Shown here: piece by piece, positions 12,661 through 27,600 of the stretch | How the letters are laid out: each line of letters starts with the position of its first letter | Numbering within the stretch: the stretch's first letter is position 1 | Assembly: GCA_005784505.1 (NCBI GenBank) | Contig: VCAZ01000054.1 | Span: 2,325,067 to 2,389,066 of the forward strand | Direction of reading: 5' to 3' | Origin: Bagarius yarrelli | Lineage: Eukaryota; Chordata; Actinopteri; Siluriformes; Sisoridae | Length of the DNA stretch: 64,000 nucleotides | The notes under the pieces: model-generated | Databases searched by the model: none | Seen by the model: only the letters and a program-made list of their open reading frames with translations | What the model was told of the DNA's origin: nothing | Translations under genes and position numbers: made by a program

Positions 12661-15600
12661 TCGCAAGCCATTAAATGTATATGCACTTTTATACATTTTT
12701 AGCTCGTAACTGGTCGAAGTCTGTATGTGGTTAAAGCGCCACACTTGCAGATAGGTGGTACGTTTGAATGTAAAATGCTTCTAGGTGGCCATCTAATGTT
12801 CTTCTAAAGAAATAACCACCGCCTTCCTCACCAATCAGAATCCAGAACAGACTTCCAGAGCAGGCTTTATTTAGTGTTTTAGCACAGCTCTGATCTCATA
12901 GCAACTCATTTTAGATTAGGAAACAAATCCTTTGTTGTGAGAACACGATTATCTGTTTACATTACATTTACAGCATTTGCAGACACTTAAATTTATCTCT
13001 TTTTCTTTATACAACTGAGCAATTGGGGGTTAAGGGTCTTGCTCAAGGGCCCAACAGATGTAACTTAGTGGTGCTGGAAATCGAACCCCGATTTTCCAAT
13101 TAGCAGTCCAACACCTTAATCACTGCACTACCACCAACCATTGCGCTCTGTGCAACCAGCTAACACACACACACACACTTACTTACCTGGCCCACTTTTG
13201 CAACCTCGCAAACAAACGCTTCATAAGGAGAGGAAAGTTCTGGAGGAAACTCGTTAACATCCAGCACCGTAATCAAGACACTGACTCGAGTAAACAGCTG
13301 CGGATTGTCTGAAAGAACAAAGCAGAACACATCCATGCTGAGACAGACACACACTGACACACAAACAAACAACGTCAACACAAACACACAACACTGACAC
13401 ACAAATACTCAAATTTAATAGATACACAACACTGACACACAGACACAAAACTGACACACACAACATTAAGGGGCACACAATGCTGACAAATACACAGCTT
13501 TGCAAATGCAAATTGAAATCATCATTTTAATTACATTTTATTATTAATAATTCATGAGCAGAATTCCTTTACTTTGTTTTGTTTTGTATTTTTGTTTATG
13601 TACTGATGTGTAATTTTGCTATAAATGTTGTCATCAATCATTAATTTTATTATAGTTTGAATTAATGTCTGCTTTAAAAGTATGTACCCCTGTGCCTGTT
13701 TGTCAGTATGAGCCCTGTGACCCTGTTTAGAAGCAAGCGGCTATAGACAATGGATAGATGGCTGAATGTACAGTGTTTTGAAAAAGTATTCATACCCCTT
13801 TAACTTTTTCACATCTTACAACCATGAACTTAAATTTGATTGAGATAGACCAACATAAAGTAGCACATTATTGTAAAGTGGAACAAAAATCATATCTGGT
13901 TTTCAAAATTTGAAGCAAACTGTGGCGTGCATTTGTATTCAGCCCCATGTACTTTGAATAGTACCCTAAATACACCTGTTCTGTGAAGGCCTCAATGGTT
14001 TGTTAGAGAACACTAGTGAACAAATAGCATCATGAAGACCAAGGAAAACACCAGACAAGTCAGGGATAAAGTTGTGGAGAAGTTTAATGCAGGGTTAGGT
14101 TATAAAAAAATATTCCAAGCTTTGAATGTCTCAAGGAGCACTGTTCAATCCATCATCCAAAAATAGAAAAAGTATCCGACAACTGCAATCCTACAAAGAC
14201 ATGGCCATGCACTTAAACTGACAGACAGAGCAAGGAGAGCACTGGTCAGAGAAGCAGCCAAGAGGCCCATGGTCACTCTGAAGGAGCTGCAGAAATCCAC
14301 ATCTCAGGTGAAAAAAATCTGTCTACAGGACAACTATAAGTCATGTACTCCATGTAAATCTGACCTTTATAGAAGAGTGGCAAGAAAAAAATTCATTAGG
14401 GGACACATGCAAAGCGCTAAAGTAAAACTGCTCATCACCCTGAACACACAGTGGTGGTAGCATCATGATGTGGGGATTCTTTCTTCAGCAGGGACAGGGA
14501 AGCTGGTCAGAGTTGATGGATAGATGGATGGAGCTAAATACAGGGCAACCCTGGAAGAAAACCTGTTGGAAGCTTTAAAAGACTTGAGACTGTGAAAAAG
14601 ATTCACCCTTCAGCAAGACAATGACCCTAAACATACAGCCAGAGCTACAGTGGAATGGTTTGGATTAAAGAATATTTATGTGTTAGAATGGCCCAGTCAT
14701 AGTCCAGACCTAAATCCCATTGAGTATCTGTGACAAGACTTAAAAATTGCTGTTCACAGAATCTCCCCGTCTAATCTGTCTGAGCCTGAGCTACTGTGCA
14801 AAGAAGAATGGGCAAATTTTTTTTTTGGTTGTAAGGTGACAAAATGTGAAAAGGTTAAAGGGGTATGAATACTTTTAATGGTTATTGATAGCAATGGAAC
14901 TGGACTGTAGATGGCTGCAATCCCTGGCAACTTCCACTAGATGGTGTAATAAGCTCTGTATACACTTTGCTTTTTGTCAGTAAAGTCTTTCTTTTTCTCT
15001 CCTTATCACATTTTAATGTGTTTTCTGCTCAAACTCTTGGATGATGCTGATGAAAAGTGTGATGATTAGCCTTGAGGTGAAAAAGATGAGAAGGTGAGAA
15101 GGTATAACGAATGATCTGTTTGACACCTTTCCCTCAAAGTGTCTTGTGTACTTACTAACTTTAGTTGCAACAACAGTGATGTTGTGTCTTTGTGTCGTTT
15201 CTCTGTCCAGAGCTTCTCTGGTTGAAATCGTGCCTTTCACAGGATCCACCTCGAAGAATTTCTCAGAGTCAGGGTTCCACTCAATGGAGTATCTACAGAG
15301 AAGGACAATGGAAATAAAGTGCATAAAGTGCAAGATTTGTACATAAAGCCCTCAGCGCAAAAGTGATAACAGTGTAACAGTGCATCACTGTATGTTACAG
15401 TGTGTAACAAGGATATAAATGAGTATTATAGGGTGTTACTGCGTGTTAGTATATGTTTTAGTGTGTTACTATATGTAACTATTTGATACAGTGTCATGGT
15501 GTGTTACAGTGTAATACGTTTTGGTACTGTATGTTACGGTGTGTTACTTTGGGTTACTATATTCCACAAGGTGTTACAGCGTTATGGTTTGTTACAGTGT

Positions 15601-18600
15601 GATACTGTGTATTGTGTTACTGCGCAATACGGTGTAATACTTTGGGTTACTATATGTTGCTGTGTGTTACAATATGTCGCTGTTTGGTAAAGTGTGTCAC
15701 AGTGTGTTATGATGTGTTACTTTGTAATAATAAATGTAAACAAGGTGTCACAGTGTGTTATGATGTGTTACTTTGTGTTATAGCGTGTTATTGTGTGTTA
15801 TAGCATTTTGCTGTGTGTTACTGTGCATTGATAACACACAGTACCACACTGTAACATACTATAATGCACAGTAACACACTAACACACAGCAAAATGTTTG
15901 ACTTTGTGTTACAGTGGATTACTGCATTTTATAGTGTGTTACTGTGTACTGCAATAGGTTACTGGCTTGTTAAATTATGTCACAATGTGTAATATGTTAT
16001 TGTGTATCACGGTGTGTTACAGCGTGTGTGCATGTGTATGTGTGCAATTACCTGATTGGACTGTGCCCTATGTCAGGATCTTGAGCGTTTACAGCTCCGA
16101 TGGTGTTCCCCGCAGCACCCTCTCGCGTCTCCATGTTGTACTCGGAGTTGCTGAAGATCGGTGCTTCCTCAACGTCCATCACACTGATCTTCACTAATGC
16201 AGAGTCACTGTGCAAGCCACCCTGCAGGAAGCGAGCGTCCATGTGCGGGTCCGACGCCAGCACCTTAAAACTGTACAACTTCCTGCTTTCATAATCTAGT
16301 GGCTGAAAAAGAGGCAGATGGGCTGCTCATTGGAATATTGGGGCCTCTATGCAAGGCCCTTAACCCCTAATTGCTTGGTTGTATAAAATGCTGTAAAAGC
16401 CAAATGCTGTAAATGTAAATGAAAAAAAAAAAACAAGTGTAAATAACACTGAGTGTACTGATAGAAAGATGTAAGTATAAGTATATTCAATTCATTGTCA
16501 TTGTGCAAGGTACGTGTACAAAGCCAATGAAATGCATTTTTCGCATATCCCATCTTAGTAAGTTGGGGTCAGAGCGCAGGGTCAGTTATGATACAGCGCC
16601 CCTGGAGCAGGAAGGGTTAGGGGTCTTGCTCAAGGACCCAACAGTGGTTGACTTGCCGGAGGTGGAGCTTGAGCCCAGGTGTTTCTGGTCTTCAGATTAA
16701 CAACTCAGCACCTTAACCATTTGAGCCACCCTGCCCCAATTTAAAATGTGTAAATAATGTAAAGTATTCCATTCTCCACTTCCTCTCTCATCTAACCGGA
16801 GCGTCTCTGTTCCTGAACCTGTGTCGTTGCGTTAGAACATGATTAAATTTCAGTCCTGTTTTAGGAGCTGCATCAGATTCTCGTCGCTTTTCTGATCTGG
16901 GTGGCGGTAACTCTCTGGATTCTGATTAGCTGGATGTTTTATGTTAAACACTGGTTTATATTCTTGCATCCGTTAAAATTTCTACAGAAACAGCGTGAAG
17001 TGAGTGGTAGCATGGTAGTTAAGATGCGATTTGGAAAACTTTGGTGGTTGATTCCCAGCAATACCAGGTTACCACTGCTGGGCCCCTGAGCAGGACCCTT
17101 AACCCCAAATTACTTAGTTGTATAAAAGAAATGAATGTAAGTCGGGCTGGTGCTGTGGTGTAGGGGGCTAAGTGCCAGCACTCATGCACTCTGTTCTGCT
17201 CCAGCGACCCGGGCTTGACTCCACCCCTCTCCCTGTCTACCCCATTTCATCTCTGTCCTATCAATAAAGGCAGAAAAAAGAGTCAAAATGTACCGAAACC
17301 ACATGTACACTTGTAAATGAAGTACATATTTAGTTAACATTTTTAGAATAGTCTCCAACGTCAGTTTTCTCTACGTTCCAGGAATATTGACATTAACAAT
17401 AAATGGATAAAAAAGCAATAAAGCTTCTTTTTCAGGTTACCAGATTTTGCATTAATTACTGTTTAGTCACGAATTCATATATCAGCTATATCACATATTT
17501 TTTTTTTAAAATGCCTGCTCATATATAGTTTTTACATTTTTTCCCTTTAGGAGCGAGGACGTTAAGTAAAAGGGTTAACAAGGCGGGAAATTAAAAACAG
17601 GTGCGTATCATAATAAACTAAGGTGTCAGTGAGAAAAACCTGCTCAGTCTACAGCAGTAAAAGGTACCACCAAACAAAACAAATCCATTCAGTCGAATGA
17701 GTTAACCTTTAGTTAAACTTCTGGCTCTGTTCACTGTTTATACTGTTAATATTTACATTTACATCATTTAACTGTAATCCAGAGTGACGTACAAAAGTGC
17801 TTTGGGTGTCATTATTGAACAGATTAATACCGATACAATAGATCACATAACAAAGTATAAAAATCCACAAATACCGTTGAAAAGAGCAGCATAGATTTTT
17901 TTGTTAAATGTCGAGTGCTAGGTATTTCAGAAAAAGGTGGGTTTTCAAGTGTCTCTGTTGTTCTGATATTAATGAGAAGTTCATTTCATCATCTTGGTGC
18001 CAGAACAGATTGTTAATATAATAAAAAAAATGTGGCTCAGAGCCCTGATACCAAATCTTCATCTGTCTACTGTGTACTTTCAGTCTTGATGCGAAAGTGT
18101 GAATCTGGGATTTAAAATATCCACTAATTTTTTTTTATTTATTTTTTTTATCCAGCATCCTCATCTAGCTGCAACCTGATTCCCTGAAGCAAGGAGACAC
18201 CACAGAATGCACTGCTTCAGCATTTCCTACCAAGGTAGAAAAAAACCCCTGAAGGACAACGACAGAAAGGTGATCACGTCATTGACCCTAATTTTTTTTT
18301 TTTACATCAGCAGATATGCTTGTGCACAATCAGGGCTGTATGACTTTGTTCTCCAGATGTGCTGAGTGCAGCCTAGAAAATAAACAAACAAAACAATCCT
18401 TAAAAAAAAGAACACAATATGATCTAGAGACCAGATGTGTCATGGGATTTTTGTATTTGTAATAAAAATCACAATAGATACAGAGGTTTTTTTTACCAAG
18501 TTCCCCCACACTGCAAAAATCTTCACATCTGGAGTGACAGCTGAAGAGTCTTAAGCATCACTCCTTGGAGATGGAGTGCACTCCAGTTTCCTCCTCATCC

Positions 18601-21600
18601 TCCTCCTCCTCCTCCTCGCCCGGCTTTTACAGAAGGACGTCCAGATGACCATGCTGGGCGTAGCACGTGGGCAGCTTTTGATGATGTGCGGGGGAATTCT
18701 ACTTGTCACATTGCATCGAGAGCGAGCACAGCTGATTTCAGAGCACTGGTTTATTTATTCATGCTTCCTTTCGTCGTCCTTAACCATGGACCAATTCTTT
18801 TTATCACTCATTGTGCTGCTGTGGGTTTTTAAGAGGCCTGGCTTTTTATACTGGCACAATTCTGTCCGCCTGTTTGTCGACTCGTAACTTCCATGAAGGA
18901 TCTGATTTCTGATCAGACCGGACAGCGTGTAGAAAATAACAGGTTTATGCTCGGTAATGCATTATTTACTGCACACACGGAATAAGGAGGGCTGTAATAA
19001 GATGTGTTTGCCCTCGGGGCCAAAACAGATGTGTGTGAAATATGTTGGAAGTACATTCTATGGGTTTAATTCGAAAACACAAATTATCCAGCCTAACGCT
19101 TTCGCTGTCTAACGCTGTCATGGTTAGCATTTTTCAGCACCATGTGTCATTGTACAAAATTTTATTTATTACACAGATAAATAAACAAAAATGTATTTAT
19201 TTGATTATTGTTACCTATTTTTGACTTTATTTCTTTTTTAAAAAGTTTTATTTTATTTTATTAAATTAGTAATTTATTCTCAATTATTGTAAATATAGAA
19301 TATTAAAAATTAAAATAGTTTGAAATAAAATAAAAATAAACTAAAAGTTGGATAATTCGCATAAAATATATAGCAAAATTATAGCAAAAAATAAAAATAA
19401 AAAAAGGAAAAAGTAATGCTAAGCATGGAAATAAAAAACAAAAAAAACAACAGTAATTAAAAAAATGTTCACCTCTTTGATTTGCACAATGCCGTCCTGT
19501 GTGTCTCCATCGGTGTAGATGTTAAACATGGAGCTGCCGTCTCCAGGTACGATTCTGTACTCCACCTGGGCATTCGTCCCTGTGTCCAGATCATAAGCTT
19601 TGATTCTTCCCACCAAGGAACCTGTCTGTGCTGATTCAGGAACTCGCATGTGAAAGACACCTGTTAGGAAAAAGCAAAAGTGTGCTGTGATTGAGAGAAA
19701 GAGAATAAATCCGCCACCAACCTGTCACTCAGGATAAGACATCAAAAGGATCGCAGCGAGAGCCTGGCAGTCGTTATTGCTCATTATTCACTAATCACAT
19801 CAACATCTCTGCCAACTCAAGCAGGCATCACCGTCACATTCGCAAATCCGACAAAGCTGTTTGTATTTGTGTCAGAGAGACCCCCAGCTGCTTTAATCGT
19901 GGCCAATCGTGGATCTAATGCTCGGAAACGGAGGATTAACAGAGGATTCTCGTCACTCTTGTTAATTAAAACAATCAAGGATTTAAAGAACTGCTCACGG
20001 CTGCTTTCCATCACTTAACTGTATATCCTGCTGTTTGAACACAAAGCAGCTTTGGGAAAAAAGTTAAAATAATAATGCTGAATGAGAAATAAGGTCCCCT
20101 ACGGGATCTGACTGGAACTAAGAAAAAGCTAAGTAATCTCATGGTGTGTTACTGACAGCCCCATCAGGTGCTGTGGGGGAAAAAAACAATCAATAATCCA
20201 TAAAACTTTATTTATAAAACATCCCTTCAAAAAAGAAATCAAACTATATTCCTATATTTCAAACAGGCTAAGATCACATTTATTCGATCTAAACTAATTT
20301 AGTAGGAACATCACCAAAAGCAGACAGGATGTTGATGGATAACGACAAATCAGCAGGTGCATTTTAAAAATCATTAATTTATGCAAATAAGTTCCAATAT
20401 AAAGAAATGTATAAACTTACATATTTTATACCATTGACAAAATCTGATATAGATACAAATCCACCGATTTTCACTATTTTAAGGATTTTATTTCTGATTT
20501 ATCACAAACAATTCAAGATTCATCAATATAAGTGTTATGATGCATTTAGCTTAAATTTTATGTAGTAAAAAAAGAATAACAAAGCACTGTATGACGTATG
20601 GACATACTTTTAGCAAACCTGGGTGGATTATCATTGACGTCAGTGAGCGTGATGTTGATGGTGGAGGTTCCAGCCAAACCCCCTAGCTGTCCTCCCATAT
20701 CTTTGGCCTGGATCACAACCTGGTACCATTCTTTGATCTCCCGGTCCATGTTGGGTAATGCAATCCTTATCACACCTGAGCACACCAGACGGGAGGATAG
20801 AAAAAAGGTAGAGTCAGTTAGACAGGTAACGCTTTACTTAAATCTTCCTTCAATGTCTGTGCAGCGATGGAAAGAGACACAATGGAACATGTAAGCGGTT
20901 GACATTACGCTAAAGACTAATCTAATGTTATAGCTTCTCTCGTCCAGTGAGCGACTTGTATCAAAAAAAGATTTTTCATTTAGATACTATAGAAAATCAT
21001 TAAAAACCTCAAGCAGACTTTTGATTTCACAGCCAAATGTATTACCTGATGGTGTAATTACGTTGTAATTACCTTCCCCCACAGCTCTTTTCTTCAGAGT
21101 TCCTATCAAATTTATATGATGTGACTAAGGTTTATGGAGACGTACCGGTTTTGGGTTCTACAGAGAAGTACGGCTGGCCTTGTAAGACACTGTAGACAAT
21201 CTGGGCGCTGTTGCCGTACGTCGGATCATCCGCATCTGTCGCTGTGACTCGTGTCACATACGTACCTGTGCAAGCATACATGTGAAATCTTATTAGAAGT
21301 GGTGAATCATGCGATAAGAAATCCTAAAAAGTTGATAACATGAAAGAAAATTGTAAGCAATAGCGAATTTTTGTATACCAACTTAATTAATTATTGATCT
21401 GTTGTTATTTAATCAATGCTTAAAAAACAAATATTTTTCAACAAAGATTTGCAACCGACACAAAATGTTAAAAAATTGAATTAAAGTGTTTAATTATATA
21501 TTATTATATAATTGTTTAATATTAAGCACAATTAAATATTCCATCTCCTGAGTTTTTTTTATTTGTTATTAGTTTTATGTTATTTTCATGTCAATCACAT

Positions 21601-24600
21601 TTTACAATAAACAAGCCTGCTTTTTACACTATAGAGTTCTGTATTTCTATCAAATTTACATGGTATTTTTCATTAAGTCTGTTGTTAAAAAATGTATATG
21701 CTTATAGTAAAATACTAACTACTAATGAATCTTTTACTAATGAGTAATTGAGCTTGATTGTAAGCACATTTAATAGTACTGAAGTTTAGAAATAAATAAA
21801 GTTCCCTGAAAATAAACCACTGCAGTTTTAAAATTCTCATAATTTAAGTTTGATTTATTTCGATCTACATTACTGCCCAGTGGTGGGCAGTCAGGGCCAG
21901 GAAGTCCTTCTCCGTTGCCTAAACACTATCAGAAGCTGACCTACATTTACAACCTAAATTCTAATATTTTTTAATAAAGTTTCATAGCTAATTTCATAGC
22001 AATTCTCTTGCTGCACTGCTTCCAGTACGTGTATGTGGATGTTAGATTTTTTCTCCAATCAGATTTCAGTTTCCATCTGCCGCCATGTTAATCTAATCTG
22101 CAGAGGGCCTTTAGAATCAGTAGTGCTGGCCATGTAACTTAACCTACATTAGCAATGGAACTCTTTCTTAAACCGATCAGATTTCAGTTAGTTGGCCCAC
22201 AATAACGTCAGCATTTTTCCATCCTCTGATTGGTTGGTCAAAGTTACAGTCAAGTTTGACTTTCGAAACCCGTTGAATTTTTACACTCACAAAGGCTGAT
22301 GGAGGAGGAGAAATTAACTTTTTCCGGACATACTTGAAAATCCATTTTAAGGCGAATTATTCCGGAAACGCTAGACATCATGAGGATAGATTGGCTTACC
22401 CCAAAGATAGCTTGTCTAGAGTTTTTGCCTACAAGGGCTACCACTGGCTTACAGCCTTTTAATGAATAATGTATGAACTGCTCCAGTTGCGGTTTCAGTG
22501 TAGAGGTTTGGATTTTTTTAACGCAGATTTCTGCTTTAATAAAAATAGTTTTCATCCTCAATACACGAAATGTCTCTCTCTCTGTAAGGTATTGATGAGA
22601 GATTGTGTAGATTGTGAGTATTGATGGTTTCTATAAATGTGACAAGATAATGGTGATATTAAGAGGTGTATCAGTTGGATGGGTCCCCACTGAAGACCCA
22701 GGTACCAAAGGCCTGCCACTGTTTCCGCCTGCTGGAACATAAATTTACCCAAGCTCCAGTTCTTTAACCCTGATACGACATTAAAACACTAAACTCACAA
22801 ACTGTTCTGTTTATAAAATCCTCCTTTTGAATAAGTGTACGTCCAATAAGACATGGAGCACAGTTTGCCAGCAACTTTCTCTCAGGGGAAATGAAAAAAT
22901 AGGTCAATAACGCAGCTCCGGGGTCGATTCTCTAAAGCAAAAGTGACACATAAAGAAGCTGCAGAGCGGTCAATTTAGAGGACGATTGTAACAATCGGTC
23001 CTCTTGTTATTGTTTAATAATAATAATAATTCGTTATATGTTTAGATTATTGCCTATATTTGTTGATCTAGTATTAAACAAAACATTAGTGAACAATTTC
23101 TAGCTAAGCAATTTTTCAACTAATACTGTATATAAAGTATTATTCTAAGCATCATGCATATCATGCTGATATTTTAGAGTTAGGTTTGCTAGCTAAAACA
23201 AAATGATTAGCCTGTGCTTTAAATCTGAAAATACTATTTATAAAACGAGATAGAATTCAGGGTCACAGGGATCTGCTGGAGTCTATCCCAGCTGTGTCTA
23301 AAAGGGCAACAGGCACATAGGGAGAACATGTAAACTCCACACACTAATATAGTTTGAGTTCAATGGGCAGCACTACTAATTATGGCAACAGTGCTAACCA
23401 AAAAGCCACCGTGCTGCCCCAAAAAAAAAAAAAGAATTAGGAAAAAAAATATTTTTATATAATAGGTTCTGTGAACAGAATCTTCTTTAAAAATGAAAGT
23501 GTAAAGAATCAAACTTTTTTTATGAATAAAGTCATGACATATTTAGAGAACCTAACAGCCTAATACACTCACTTTTCTGCCTTCTATCTTTATTGTACTT
23601 TATCATTGAGCAATATAGCATGCTGGAGTAAAGAGATTTTGGTACTGTATTAAGCAAATTTCTTTAGAAACCTTTTCTTTGCGAATGATGGACTGGCCAA
23701 AGGACGATCGTGACATCTGACTTTAATATGTCAATGTCAAAAATGTTAATATGCGTTGAAAGTATACCATAGTTCATTCAGCACAAAGAAATAAACCAGA
23801 AAAGTAATTCATCTGAGATTCTTTGAGTTTTGTGTAGAATGAATAAGGCCGTGAGCAATTTTGATTTTAATTTTAGGAGAATGTACAAAATTCTTTTTTT
23901 TTTTTCCTTTCGCATTCTACTTTTTTCCCCCTGGCACTGTAACAGCAATAAGTAATTATTATATTAAGCTTAAATTTAAATTTAATTAAGCTTTAAAATT
24001 ATCTCATTAATGCAATTAAGTAGTTGAGGGTTAAGAGCTTTGCCCAGGGGGTCCGGCAGTAAATTACACTGATGATCTTTCATTCAGTAGTCCAACACCT
24101 TAACCAATGAGCTACATTACCATTTTTTATTTATGCACACAAACTCCTCAAAAATAGGGCAATATAAAAATTAATAAATTTTTTTTTTATGTGAGTAAAG
24201 AACTTTTTTAGTTTTGCAAGTTAATACTGAAGATCAATCACAGTAACTTTAACATATACTGGTCTGCCACTGTTGTGTCCTTAACGCTTCCTGCTCCAGA
24301 AGCACTGCATAATAGTTGACTCTGCGCTCTAACCCCAACTTTATTAAGGGCAGTGGTGGCTCAAATAGTTAAGGTGTTAAGTTGTTGCCTGTAAGACCAG
24401 GAAGACCAAGGTTTAAGCCCCACTGCTGCCACTGTTGGGTCCTTGAGCTAGATCCTTAACCCTTATTGCTCCAGTGGCACCGTATCATAACTGTATCATA
24501 TCATATCATAACTGACCCTGTGCTCTGACCCCAACTTTCTAAGATGGAATATTGGAAGAATCAAATGTAAGTAAATGTGACAAATTAAAACATATAGTTT

Positions 24601-27600
24601 ATAAATTTGGTTTAATAACCTAAATAAAACATTAATACAATGAAGTAAATTTGCCAGGTTGTGATTAAAGAAGCTGATCTTACCCACAGGTGACATCTCA
24701 GGGACGCTGGCTGCATAGGGACCCTCCAAAAATTTTGGCTCGTTATCATTGATGTCCTGGACCTTTATGATGAAGGTAGATTCGGGTTCGAGAGGTCTTC
24801 CCGTAAACACATCTACAGCCTGTGCCCTCAGCGAGTAGTATGGCTTTTTCTCACGGTCCAGACTCCTCAAGGCATGGATGTCTCCAGTGGTGGGCTCGAT
24901 GGTAAAAATGGAACCAACTCCTTCTCCAGACAGCGTGTACTTCACCAGGTTATCTCCTCGATCCAGGTCACTGTGTAGCTGCAAGGTTAATATAACGAGA
25001 CACTTTAGTGGAAATTGCCTTATGCCGATGGGGAAAAGTAGGACAAAAAAGCACTTACAGCTAAATGTGAGCAGATTCATGAGCTAGCTGAGGCTCATCA
25101 AACACACAGATCATAACGAGGTGCTGTCCTCAAATATCATTTGAACTTTTAGGCAAATCAGTGAGTAAATTATTAAAACTCTTAAAATAAAGAGAAAAAA
25201 TATACATTAACTAAGTTACTGCATTGTATACAGAGTACTTATGGTACACAAAGCATATCATTTTATATACTGTAGATCACCAGTGAATCCTTCTCTGTCC
25301 TGAGCCTATTCTAAGATACCGTTTTTGAGGTTAGGACACTAATGTGCTGTGAGGAGGTGCAAACGTTGAGAAGACACTTAAGTTTCTCCTCTTAACCAGA
25401 ATTCACCATGCCTTAATAGAGCTCAGAGGCTTTGTACACAGATTCATTGTTATGCTAGGTAGCTTAGAGGGAGAGATAGTGAAGGAATAATGAAATGTTA
25501 CAAAATACAAAGAATCAGGGGTCACCAAACTCGGTCCTAGAGAACAAGTGTTCTGCAGAGTTTTCCTATAACACTAATTAAAAACACCTAATCTAGCTAA
25601 CCAAGGTCATGCTAGGTATATTCGAAACTTACAGGCAGGTGTGTCGAGGCAAGTTAAAGATAAACTCTACAGAAGTTCTGATGTGGGGGTGCTAAAGATA
25701 TGTGGGGATGAGTTAGGAATTGGTTGACCTGCCATTCCTAGCACCACCAAGCCGCCATTAGGGCAAGGTCCTTAACCGTTAAGCCACAATTTTAGCTTGA
25801 TTTTAACATAATTTGTTTAACGATTTGTTGGATTTGTTTGGCATAATTCATAAATGACAATGGACATCGGGATGCAAGATTCAATCATTTCATCTCAGGT
25901 AGGGTGTCATAGTGCAAGAGTAAGATTATTGTAAATTGCTCTGGATAAGGATGTCTGCCAAATGCCAAAATGGTAAATAAAGATATGACATTTCTATATA
26001 TAAATATAGATATATTTCATTCGATATTGCATAAAGGACTACAGATATTGGAATACAGCCCCTAAGATGAATCCCAGAGTACCTTTCAGGGGAAAAAGGT
26101 CTGTGTTAGACTTTATTTATACCGTTAATCCCTCTTTAAGGAAGTAATTACGGTTGGGTTCCAAATTATCCGTCTTCATTTACACTTCCGAGGACATCAT
26201 CTGCCACTGGGTTCTTGTGAGGCGTTTATCAGTTACACCGGCTTTAGTCTCTTAATGATGGTAGTATGATGATGAATTTTCATTTTAAAGGTCAGAAAGA
26301 ACAAATGGTCCTGCTGAGATAAGCGACCCTTTGTGTGAAAGGCTGATTGCTCCTCATAGGAAAGCAATTACCTATTTTTTCATTTATATTCCATCACCCA
26401 GGATCCACCTGTTTAAGTCATACTGAGAATATCCTGATTCAGCTAGCATGAGTTTTAGCTGATCACCTAATTTTAAGGCTTTGTTTTTAGCCCGACTTAA
26501 GTGACCACTTCCTGGATCGATCTTACAGTCAATAAAGCTTTGTCATATTTACATGTAATACTTTGAATGGTGACTTTAACTTGTACCAAATTTATTTTAT
26601 ATTTAGTGAAATAACTATAATTTTAATCAAGTGTTGCTTTGTGGGAATTTATACAGATTGGTTGAAGAGAAAATACAGAAAAAAACAGGAAATAATAAGG
26701 TGGTTAATACCTACAGTGGATCATCTGATCCACATACTTTAAATCGCATTTCTGACAAAACCCTCCCTTTTGATTCGGGTTTGGGAATGGATCAGCAATC
26801 CTTACTCGCTGGGTTGGTTTGCTGCTTGGAAATCGAACCCCAGCTGCTGCGGTAAAAGCATAAGTTCCTTAGCCACCGGAGGTGGTCAGATGTTATATTT
26901 CTTTCTTAAAAATGTCTTTATCGCGAATCATATTTTTTGAAAATTGCGTATTGTAGAGCATTCTTTCAAATTGACATTTGCTCAACAGCCTTTTTAACAG
27001 TCAGCTTCACCTCTAAACCCCTGTTACAATGTACTGACACTAGAGAATCCTTCCAAAAATGTAAACTAACAAAACTTCTACAAAAACACATTTAGGTTCA
27101 AAAAACTATTCACATCATCATATCGTTAATTTCAACATATTTACTATTGCATGTCATTAACCTCACCATATAATTAATCTCCTCATATCAACCATTTCAC
27201 AATATCATCAATCTCACCATATCAACAACAATCTCACACTATATCAACCATTTCACAATATCATCAATCTCACCATATATAAACCATCTGACAATATCAT
27301 CAATCTCACCATATATAAACCATCTGACAATATCATCAATCTCACCATATATAAACCATCTGACAATATCATCAAGCCCACTCTATTAACAATCCCACCA
27401 TATTAACAATCCCACTATATCATCAATCTCACCATATCAACAATCTAACAATATCAATCTTCATATCAACCAATTTACAATATTAACAATCTCACAATAT
27501 TAACAATCCCACCATATTAACAATTCCACTATATTATCGATCTCACCATATCAGCTATTTCACAATATCATCGATCGCAACATAATAGCAATCCCACCAT

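Larger units (their letters stand above)
16303..19472 (-). other. cdh12 intron
   Basis: 3170 bp with several SINE-like repeats and a dispersed repeat at about 17745-18130. A non-repetitive block lies at about 18870-19020, and an A/T-rich stretch at 19200-19470. Confidence 0.8.
21266..24683 (-). other. cdh12 intron
   Basis: 3418 bp. It holds a DNA transposon at 21878-22721, a dispersed repeat at 23250-23430 and SINE-like repeats at about 24000-24125 and 24260-24550. The remainder is AT-rich. Confidence 0.8.

Noticed and set aside
22250..22561. 103-residue minus-strand ORF with protein-like composition
   Set aside because: Lies inside the non-autonomous DNA transposon at 21878-22721; the second copy does not preserve the frame.
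24345..24550. tRNA gene suggested by A-box and B-box-like words
   Set aside because: No foldable cloverleaf, and the sequence continues into a SINE body; treated as a tRNA-derived SINE.
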